The notes under the pieces are model-generated. The model was not told the DNA's origin. It worked only from the letters and a program-made list of their open reading frames with translations, and did no database searches. This document shows positions 7,862 through 14,572 of a stretch of 64,000 bases of DNA, piece after piece (position 1 is the stretch's first letter; every line of letters begins with the position of its first letter). Both the position numbers and the translations under genes were made by a program. The stretch is from DASPPM01 sp052143835 (lineage in GTDB: Bacteria > Pseudomonadota > Alphaproteobacteria > JACZXZ01): assembly GCA_052143835.1 (NCBI GenBank), contig JBKQRV010000187.1:1-64000 (forward strand). Reading direction: 5' to 3'.

Positions 7862-9184
7862 CTATTTCATATTGCCGCGCGTCTCGGGGATGACGAGGGC
7901 GCCCAAGAGAAAGAGGACCGAGATGCCGAGGAGGAAGATCGCGAGCATGTTCGGCAGCTCCTGCGTGGTCCCGGCGGCGAGCGATACGAAGGTCGGCATC
8001 AGGCCGCCGATCGCGAAGCCGATGTTCCACGAGAGCCCGGTCCCGGTCGAGCGCAGCGCTGTCGGAAAACGCTCGTTGAGGAAGATCAGGAGCGGCGCGT
8101 AGCCGGCGTTGCCGAAGAAGGTCAGCACCATCGCATAGGTGGCGATGAGGGCGAGGCTCTGCGTCCCGGCCATGCCGAGGAAGCAGAGCGGCAGCACGAC
8201 GATGCGGATGAGGGCGAGCGTTAAGAGCGCCTTCTTCCGCCCGAAGATGGTGCTGCAATGACCGGCGGCGACCGAGGCGACGAGAGCGACGAGGCTACCG
8301 GCGATCAGGATGAACGAGGTCGACTCGCTCGGCATCTTGCTCACCACCTTGAGGAAGGTCGGGAGATAGCCCGAGGTCAGGTAATAGCCCGCACCGCCGC
8401 CGATCGTCATCATCAGGTTGACGAGGAGGATCGGCAGATATTCGCGCGAGAAGAGCGTCCGCACCGGCGCCTTCATCACGCCGGCCTCGCCGCGCTTGGC
8501 CTTGAGCTCGGCCCAGATCGGCGATTCCTCGAGGCGGTTGAAGATGAAGAAGCCGAGCACCGAGCTGATGATCCCCGAGAAGAACATGCAGCGCCAGCCC
8601 CACACCGCATAGGCGTCGCCTGGAAAGGCCTCGGTGGTGACGAAATAGGCGATCGAGGCCAGGAGTGCGCCGATGCCCGCTCCCCCGCCGCCCACCAGCC
8701 CCGACATGGCGCCGCGCCAATAGGGCGGCACGGTCTCGGTGCCGATGGTGTGGGTGGAGGCCACCACCCCGCCCACGAAGAGGCCCTGCACCAGCCGCAG
8801 CATGAGGAAGATGATGGGGGCGAGCACGCCGACCTGGGCGATGGTCGGCAGTGCTCCGAAGAGTGCGGTGCTGATGCCGACGCCGATCACCGCAACGATC
8901 ATCGTGCCGCGCCGCCCGTAGCGGTCGGCGTAGGAGCCGAAGAGCGCCGAGCCGAAGGGCCGCATCAGCAAGGTGACGGCAAAGGATGCATAGACCGCGG
9001 CGAGCGAGAGCGTGGGATGTTCGGAGGGGAAGAAGAGCCTGCCGATGACCGGGGCCACGTAGAGCAGGATGAAGAGATCGAAGAGGTCGAGCGCCCAGCC
9101 CAAGGAGGAGGCGATGATCGCCGTAAGCATCTGCCGCCTGCCGATCGGCCAAGCCTCGCCGGAGCCTTTCGCGGTCGTCGTCAT
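7862..9184 (-). CDS. MFS transporter (metabolite/aromatic acid:H+ symporter type)
   Basis: This is a complete 440-residue, 12-helix permease of the major facilitator superfamily. Helix 1 contains GWALDLFDLFIL, as in the MHS/AAHS subfamilies that move carboxylates, aromatic acids or sialic acid. The conserved loop motif after helix 2 reads SYADRYGRRG. The start at 9184 sits behind a GGGGGGA stretch (9188-9194). It lies downstream of the UbiD operon on the same strand, separated by a palindromic repeat. A truncated copy of its 3' third lies at 5471-5845. Substrate is unassigned. Confidence 0.85.
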   Translation of the reverse strand: MTTTAKGSGEAWPIGRRQMLTAIIASSLGWALDLFDLFILLYVAPVIGRLFFPSEHPTLSLAAVYASFAVTLLMRPFGSALFGSYADRYGRRGTMIVAVIGVGISTALFGALPTIAQVGVLAPIIFLMLRLVQGLFVGGVVASTHTIGTETVPPYWRGAMSGLVGGGGAGIGALLASIAYFVTTEAFPGDAYAVWGWRCMFFSGIISSVLGFFIFNRLEESPIWAELKAKRGEAGVMKAPVRTLFSREYLPILLVNLMMTIGGGAGYYLTSGYLPTFLKVVSKMPSESTSFILIAGSLVALVASVAAGHCSTIFGRKKALLTLALIRIVVLPLCFLGMAGTQSLALIATYAMVLTFFGNAGYAPLLIFLNERFPTALRSTGTGLSWNIGFAIGGLMPTFVSLAAGTTQELPNMLAIFLLGISVLFLLGALVIPETRGNMK

Positions 9185-9262
9185 GTCGTCCCCCCTTGCT
9201 GTTGTTTCCCCAGCTTGCGCTGGTGCTACGGTTCCAACAGATGATTCCCAAACGCCAACGAG

Positions 9263-9391
9263 GTCATTGCGAGCCGAAGGTGAAGCAATCCAGATCTCGC
9301 CGCGTGATCCTGGATTGCTTCGCCTGCCTCCGCCGAAGCGAAGCCGCTGCGGCTTCGCGCAGGCAGGTCGGCTTCGCCTCCTCGCAATGAC
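9263..9391. repeat. GTCATTGCGAG-type composite inverted repeat, copy 1
   Basis: The element begins GTCATTGCGAG and ends CTCGCAATGAC. Just inside there is a second inverted pair, GAAGCAATCCAG / CTGGATTGCTTC. The middle contains further GC-rich hairpins (GAAGCCGCTGCGGCTTC). A shorter relative lies at 32692-32793. Intergenic repeats with this GTCATTGCGAG...GAAGCAATCC pattern are common in several proteobacterial genomes. It lies between the UbiD operon and the MFS gene and has no coding potential. Confidence 0.85.
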
Positions 9392-9463
9392 GATTTGCCG
9401 CTACATACCGCGCGTTGCCTGCCTCGACTGAGCGAGCAACGCCCGATCTTGCGTAAGTTCGCA

Positions 9464-10879
9464 TTACGTCTCCCGCCGGGCGCGCCAGTTGCCGCCGGCG
9501 GCCGCGTCGATGACCGCCGCAGGATCGACGGCCTCCTCGCCGGGGACATGGATACGCTTGAATTTCCCCGCCGGGGCCGCGAGCGGCACGGTCGCGTCGA
9601 TCCCCATCTTCGCACCGACCCCGTTGCGTGAGGAGGGATCGAGCTTCGAGCCCTGGCTGTTGGCGACGACGACGAGGTCCTGGTCGGGCTGGGCGCGCGT
9701 GGCCACCGCCCATTCCACCTCGCGCGCATTATGGATGTCGACGTCCTCGTCGACCACGATCACGTGCTTCACGTCGTAGTGCCCCGCGAAGGCGCCCATG
9801 ATCACGTTCTTGGCCTCGCCCTCCTCGCGCTTCTTGAGCTTGACGTAGAGGACATAGCGCCCGACCCCGCCCATGGAGAGATGCACGTCCGTCACCCCCG
9901 GGAAGGTGCGGCGGAGATGACCCAAGAGCGTCGCCTCGCGCGGGATGGCGCCGAGCAGGAGATGCTCGTTGGCGCCGCCGACGATGGTATGGAAGATGGC
10001 GTCGCGCCTGTGGGTGACGCGATCGATCTTCGCCACGTGGCGCTCGGCGCGCTCGCCGTAATATTGCGGGAACTCGCCGAATGGCCCCTCGGGCGCGCGC
10101 TTTCCCGGCAGGATGCGGCCCTCCAGCACGATCTCCGCCGCCGCCGGCACGCGCACTTCATTGCTCAGGCATTTCACCACCTCGAGCGCTTCGCCGTGGA
10201 GCGCGCCGGCGATCTCGAGCTCGTCGTGATCGATCGGCACGATCGCCTGCGAGGCGAGGGCGGTGAGCGGGTCGACGCCGATGACGATGGCGATCTCGAG
10301 CGCCTCCCCTGCCTGCTCGGCCGCCTGGTAGAAGGCGAGCGTGTGGCGCGGCAGGAGGAGGACGCCGAGCTCGTCCGGCCCGCTCAGTTGGCAGCGGTGG
10401 ATGGCGACGTTCTGCGCGCCGGTGCGCGGGTTGCGCGAGATCATCAGGCCCGCGCTGATATAGGGGCCGCTGTCGAGCTCGTTGTGCGTCGGGATGGGCA
10501 GGAGGTGCGAGAGATCGACCTTCTCGTGCACCACCTCCTGCGCCGGTGCCGAGGAGACCTCGCGCCAAGGCAGCGGGTTGGCCGCGGCCTCGCTGAAGCG
10601 CGCGAGGATGGCGTCGGCTTTAACCCCCATGGCGTCGGCGATCCAGCCGCGCTCGCCGAGCAGGCCCGAGACGATCGGGATGGGATGGCCACCGGGGCGC
10701 GGGAAAAAGGTCGCCTTCTGCCCGTCGAGGCGCTTGGAGATGGCGGCGAGCTCGAAGCGCAGGCCGACGCCGGGGCGGATGATCGCCAGGCGGTCGTGCT
10801 CCGCCAGATGATCGAGCCAGCCGCGCAACGTGGTCACCGGTGCTGGGACGGGAGCGTTCTCGCGGGTGCGCTTCGCCAT
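9464..10879 (-). CDS. UbiD family (de)carboxylase
   Basis: This is a 471-residue UbiD-type enzyme, which would use prenylated FMN to decarboxylate or carboxylate an aromatic or alpha,beta-unsaturated acid. Recognisable family segments are the IPTHNELDSGPYISAG and NVAIHRCQ stretches (prFMN/metal binding), PEGPFGEFPQYYG with the catalytic glutamates, and the C-terminal VVVDEDVDIHN and QGSKLDPSS segments. I use the ATG at 10879; the frame stays open upstream inside the hydratase gene, but that part is a shadow. It is the last gene of the operon starting with the molybdenum hydroxylase, 19 bp after the hydratase. The UbiX flavin prenyltransferase it would need is not in the window. Confidence 0.88.
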   Translation of the reverse strand: MAKRTRENAPVPAPVTTLRGWLDHLAEHDRLAIIRPGVGLRFELAAISKRLDGQKATFFPRPGGHPIPIVSGLLGERGWIADAMGVKADAILARFSEAAANPLPWREVSSAPAQEVVHEKVDLSHLLPIPTHNELDSGPYISAGLMISRNPRTGAQNVAIHRCQLSGPDELGVLLLPRHTLAFYQAAEQAGEALEIAIVIGVDPLTALASQAIVPIDHDELEIAGALHGEALEVVKCLSNEVRVPAAAEIVLEGRILPGKRAPEGPFGEFPQYYGERAERHVAKIDRVTHRRDAIFHTIVGGANEHLLLGAIPREATLLGHLRRTFPGVTDVHLSMGGVGRYVLYVKLKKREEGEAKNVIMGAFAGHYDVKHVIVVDEDVDIHNAREVEWAVATRAQPDQDLVVVANSQGSKLDPSSRNGVGAKMGIDATVPLAAPAGKFKRIHVPGEEAVDPAAVIDAAAGGNWRARRET

Positions 10880-10898
10880 TCCCCTCTCCTCTATCCTC

Positions 10899-11693
10899 TC
10901 ACAAGCCGCGGAACTTGGGCGCGCGCTTCTCGTGGAAGGCGGCGACGCCCTCGCGGAAATCCTCCGAGGCGCGCAGGCGGCTGTAGCAATGGCCTTCGAG
11001 CTCGATCGCGATCGCGAGCGAGGCATCCTCGGTGTCGTTGAGCAGCTTCTTCGCGGTGCGTTGGGCGAGCGGCGAGAAGCCGATGAGCTCTCTGACGAGT
11101 GCCTCGGTCGCCGCCTCCAGCTTGTCGTCGGCCACCACCTCGGTCGCGATCCCCCACTCATAGGCGAGCCTCGCCGGAATGCGCCTCGAGCGCATGACGA
11201 TGTCCTTGGTGCGGGTGATGCCGACGATCTTCTGCAGCCGCGCCGCGCCGCCCGAGCCGGGGATCTGGCCGAGCTTCTGCTCCGGCAGCGCATATTGGCA
11301 GGTCTCGGAGACGAGGCGGAAATCGCAGGCGAGCGAGAGCTCGAAGCCGACGCCGAAGCAGAAGCCGCGATTGGCGGCGATCACGGGCTTGCTGCAGCGC
11401 GCGGGCGAGGCGACGTTCCAGGCGAGCTTGGAGACGTGCTCGGGCGTGGCCTCGATGAAGCCCTTGATGTAGCCGCCCGAGGAGAAGTGCTCGCCCGCCG
11501 CGCGCAACACGATCACGCGCACGCGCGCGTCCCCGTCGAGCGCCTCGAAGGTGCTCCGGATCTGGTCGCGCTGCGGCATGGTGATCACGTTCAGCGGCGG
11601 CCGATCGAGGATGACGTCGGCCCGCTGCCGCTCGGGGTCGACCTCCACGCGGAAGCCGTCGAGATCGTCGCTACGCTTGTCCTTGTCGCTCAT
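10899..11693 (-). CDS. enoyl-CoA hydratase/isomerase family protein
   Basis: This is a 264-residue crotonase-fold protein that acts on a CoA thioester. The oxyanion-hole segment reads EHFSSGGYIKGF. Both glutamates used by true hydratases appear to be present, in GVGFELSLACDF and ALPEQKLGQIPGSGG, so it may be a genuine hydratase rather than only an isomerase. It is encoded between the CoA ligase (4-bp overlap, ligase upstream) and the UbiD gene, suggesting it hydrates a CoA ester made by that ligase. The exact reaction (for example dienoyl-CoA or aryl-acrylyl-CoA hydration) cannot be read from sequence. Confidence 0.85.
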   Translation of the reverse strand: MSDKDKRSDDLDGFRVEVDPERQRADVILDRPPLNVITMPQRDQIRSTFEALDGDARVRVIVLRAAGEHFSSGGYIKGFIEATPEHVSKLAWNVASPARCSKPVIAANRGFCFGVGFELSLACDFRLVSETCQYALPEQKLGQIPGSGGAARLQKIVGITRTKDIVMRSRRIPARLAYEWGIATEVVADDKLEAATEALVRELIGFSPLAQRTAKKLLNDTEDASLAIAIELEGHCYSRLRASEDFREGVAAFHEKRAPKFRGL

Positions 11694-13246
11694 CTTTTCG
11701 CTTCCTCCGCAGGGTGCTGTGCGGCATCGGCGAGCTGATACTCGCCCTCCACCAGCTTGCGCCGCAATAGCTTGCCGACCGGCGATTTCGGAATCTCGCG
11801 CACGAACAGGATGCGGCGCGGGCGCTTGAAGTTGGCGAGCCCCGATTTGCGGCAGAATTCGTCGAGCTCGTCTGCCTCGAGCGGGGCCGCGCGCTTGACG
11901 AAGGCGGCGACCACCTGGCCCAGGCGCGCATCACGCAGCCCGACGACGGCCACTTCGGAAACCGCCGGATGCAAGGAGAGACAGCTCTCGATCTCGACGG
12001 GCGAGACGTTCTCGCCGCCGGTGATGATCATGTCGTCGACGCGGCCGGTGACGAAGAGGTCGCCCGCGGCGTCGAAATAGCCGGTATCGCCGGTGAAGTA
12101 CCAGCCGCCGCAGAGCGCCTTGGCATCGGCGTCGGGATGGCGCCAATAGCCCTCGAAGGCTTCGTCGCCGGCCAAAAGTGCGATGATCTCGCCCTCCTCG
12201 CCCGGGGCGGCCAAGTCACCCGGCGCCTTAGCCCCCAGTTTCACCACGCGGATCAACTGGTTCAAACCGGCGCGGCCGGCCGAGCCCGGCTTCGCCACCG
12301 CGTCCTGGTCGATCGTGCAGGTATAGACCTCGGAGCTGCCGTAGTGGTTGACGAAGAGATCGGGCTTGAAGGCGGCATCGAGCCTCTGCAGCAGCGCCGC
12401 CGTCATCGGCGCGCCGGCGAAGCCGAGCTTGCGCACCGAGCCGATCTCCGCGGCGGCGAAATCCGCATGATGGATGAGGTCGTGGTAGAGGGTCGGCACC
12501 AGATAGAGGTTGGTGATGCGCTCCCGCGCGATGAGCGCAAGCGCCGCCTTCACCTCGAATCGCGGCAGGCAGACGAAGCTGCCGCCGACGAGCGACATGG
12601 CGAGCAGCGAGCGCACGCCCATCGTGTGGTAGAGCGGCATGACGCCCAAGGTGCGCTCGCCGCGGGCATAGAGATTCTGCGCCACGTGCGCCAAGGCCGC
12701 GGCGCGCTCGGCGCGGTGGCGGCGCGGCACGCCCTTCGGCCGCGAGGTGGTGCCCGAGGTATAGAGCATGAGCGACCACGCCTCGGCGCCGACGCGGGGG
12801 CTCGCCTCCGGCGCCTCGCTCGCCAGCATGGCCGCAAAGGCGGTCTCGCCCGCGCAGGCAGTGCCGAGGCTGATACGCGGGAGTGCTGCGGCCCTTTGCG
12901 ACTGCGCCACCGCCGCGGCCGAGACCTCCTCATAGACGAGCGCGCGCGCCTCCGCGTTCTCGAGGCAAAAATCGACCTCCTCTGCTTTGACCCGCCAATT
13001 GAGCGGGGTCAGGATGATGCCGGCGAATTGGCAGGCCCAATGCAAGGTCGCCGCCTCCCAGCGGTTTTGAAGGATGCTGACGAGATGGTCGCCGACCTTG
13101 AGCCCCATTGCATCGAGGGCGGCGATGAGCGCGGAGATCTTCTTGAGCCATGCCGCGTAGCTGAGCCGCAGCTCGCCGTCGACGATCGCGATGGCGTTGG
13201 GGTCGCGCGCCACGCTCGCAAGAAAGCTGGTGCCGAGATCAAGCAT
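11690..13246 (-). CDS. AMP-dependent acyl/aryl-CoA synthetase
   Basis: This is a 518-residue member of the acyl-adenylate-forming superfamily, expected to make an acyl-CoA from a free acid with ATP and CoA. The P-loop motif LYTSGTTSRPKGVP is at about residues 160-173, the hinge motif YFTGDTGYFDAAGDLFVTGR at about 395-415 and the catalytic lysine motif KSPVGKLLRRKL near the C-terminus. All are intact. It overlaps the 2Fe-2S subunit gene by 8 bp upstream and the hydratase gene by 4 bp downstream, so it is firmly in the operon. The substrate is probably the acid processed by the molybdenum hydroxylase or UbiD enzyme. Confidence 0.88.
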   Translation of the reverse strand: MLDLGTSFLASVARDPNAIAIVDGELRLSYAAWLKKISALIAALDAMGLKVGDHLVSILQNRWEAATLHWACQFAGIILTPLNWRVKAEEVDFCLENAEARALVYEEVSAAAVAQSQRAAALPRISLGTACAGETAFAAMLASEAPEASPRVGAEAWSLMLYTSGTTSRPKGVPRRHRAERAAALAHVAQNLYARGERTLGVMPLYHTMGVRSLLAMSLVGGSFVCLPRFEVKAALALIARERITNLYLVPTLYHDLIHHADFAAAEIGSVRKLGFAGAPMTAALLQRLDAAFKPDLFVNHYGSSEVYTCTIDQDAVAKPGSAGRAGLNQLIRVVKLGAKAPGDLAAPGEEGEIIALLAGDEAFEGYWRHPDADAKALCGGWYFTGDTGYFDAAGDLFVTGRVDDMIITGGENVSPVEIESCLSLHPAVSEVAVVGLRDARLGQVVAAFVKRAAPLEADELDEFCRKSGLANFKRPRRILFVREIPKSPVGKLLRRKLVEGEYQLADAAQHPAEEAKR

Positions 13247-13757
13247 CTGTCTTCTTCCCTGGCTTCTTCCCTAGGCGCTTCTGCGCGGCGAGCGCTGCCG
13301 CCATGATGGAGACGTAGCCGGTGCAGCGGCAGAGATGACCGGAGAGTGTGGTGCGAATCTCCTCCTCCGTCGCCTCCGGCCGCTCGCGCAGCAAGGCGTT
13401 CAGCGAGACGAGGATGCCGGCCGTGCAGAAGCCGCATTGCAGGGCGAAATGCTCGCGGAAGCATTCCTGCAGCGGCGAGAGCCGGTCGGGTGCGGGGGCT
13501 AAGCCTTCGACCGTGCGGATATCCGCACCCTCGACCTGCACGGCGAGCGTCACGCAGGCGCGGCTCGGCCTGCCGTCGATTTCGACCGTGCAGGCGCCGC
13601 ACAGGCCGTGCTCGCAGCCGACATGGGTGCCGGTCGAGCCGAGCACGTGGCGCAGGAAATCGCTCAGCAAGAGACGCGGCTCGGCCTCGCCCGAGACGGC
13701 AACTCCGTTGAGCGTGAAGCTCACAAGGTGGCGGCCAAGGGCGCTCAGGCGCGGCAT
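13239..13757 (-). CDS. molybdenum hydroxylase 2Fe-2S subunit (CoxS/XdhA-like)
   Basis: This is a 172-residue small subunit with two [2Fe-2S] centres. The plant-ferredoxin-type cluster is bound by CEHGLCGACTV plus a later Cys in SRAC. The second cluster is bound by QCGFCTAG and CRCTGY. This is the electron-transfer part of a three-subunit xanthine-dehydrogenase-family hydroxylase. It overlaps the FAD subunit gene by 13 bp and the CoA ligase gene by 8 bp. Its lysine-rich C-terminus (KRLGKKPGKKTDA) is unremarkable. Confidence 0.92.
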   Translation of the reverse strand: MPRLSALGRHLVSFTLNGVAVSGEAEPRLLLSDFLRHVLGSTGTHVGCEHGLCGACTVEIDGRPSRACVTLAVQVEGADIRTVEGLAPAPDRLSPLQECFREHFALQCGFCTAGILVSLNALLRERPEATEEEIRTTLSGHLCRCTGYVSIMAAALAAQKRLGKKPGKKTDA

Positions 13758-14572
13758 CGCGCGGCCTCCTCGAGCGTGGCGCGGCCGAGGCGACGCACCA
13801 GTTCCCGGCGATAGCGCGCGGTGGCGTGGAGATCGTCGCGGGCCTCCATGTCCCAGGCGAAGGCGTCGAGTGCCTCGTCGAGCTCCTTGGCATGCGGTTG
13901 GGGAAGCGCCCGCACCACGGGGCGATCGGCGACGCCGCCGACGGCGAGCCGCGCGCCCTCGCTCGAGACCACCGCGGCGCAGGCAATGATGGCGAAATCG
14001 CCATGGCGCCGGGCGACCTCGCGGAAGGCATAGCCGGTACCCGGCCGCACCTTGGGCAGCGAGACGGCCTCGATGAGCTCATCGTCGTTACGCGCCGTCG
14101 CCATCATGCCGGTGAAGAATTCCCCGGCCGGCACGGCGCGGCTGCGACGGCGCGAGCGCAGGTGCACGGAGCCGCCGAGGGCGACCAGCACCAAAGGCAG
14201 CTCGGCACTGGGATCGGCATGCGCGATCGAGCCGCAGACGGTGCCGCGGTTTCGCGTCTGCGGATGGCCGACCCAGGGGAGGGCGGCGGCGAGGAGCGGC
14301 TGGAGGCGTGCGAGGCGCGGCAGCGCCTCGACCTGCCATTGCCGCACGGCGGCACCGATGCGCAAGCTGCCGTTCTCCTCCTTGATCTCCCGCCATTCGG
14401 CGACGCCCATGATGTCGACCAGCACGCCTGGCCGCGCCAAGCGCATGTTCAGCATCGGCAGCAGGGACTGGCCGCCGGCGAGCACCCGTGCTGTAGCCCC
14501 CTCCTGGTGGAGCGTCTCGAGCGCCTCCTCGCGGCTCGCGGCGGACACGTAATCGAAGCGCGCGGGCTTCAT
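13745..14572 (-). CDS. molybdenum hydroxylase FAD-binding subunit (CoxM-like)
   Basis: This is a 275-residue medium subunit with the FAD pyrophosphate-binding segment ARVLAGGQSLLPMLNMRLA near residue 30 and the second FAD motif TRNRGTVCGSIAHADPSAELP near residue 110. It lacks the cysteine-rich loop found in the 4-hydroxybenzoyl-CoA reductase subunit encoded at 35434-36438, so it should carry only FAD. I place the start at 14572, which gives an ATGA overlap with the large-subunit stop and a GGAGGGG ribosome site; an ATG 12 bases upstream is possible. Confidence 0.9.
   Translation of the reverse strand: MKPARFDYVSAASREEALETLHQEGATARVLAGGQSLLPMLNMRLARPGVLVDIMGVAEWREIKEENGSLRIGAAVRQWQVEALPRLARLQPLLAAALPWVGHPQTRNRGTVCGSIAHADPSAELPLVLVALGGSVHLRSRRRSRAVPAGEFFTGMMATARNDDELIEAVSLPKVRPGTGYAFREVARRHGDFAIIACAAVVSSEGARLAVGGVADRPVVRALPQPHAKELDEALDAFAWDMEARDDLHATARYRRELVRRLGRATLEEAARCRA

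Noticed and set aside
10899..11693. Ring-hydrating enzyme of the benzoyl-CoA pathway
   Set aside because: No benzoyl-CoA reductase or ring-opening hydrolase lies nearby, so a specific assignment would be guesswork.
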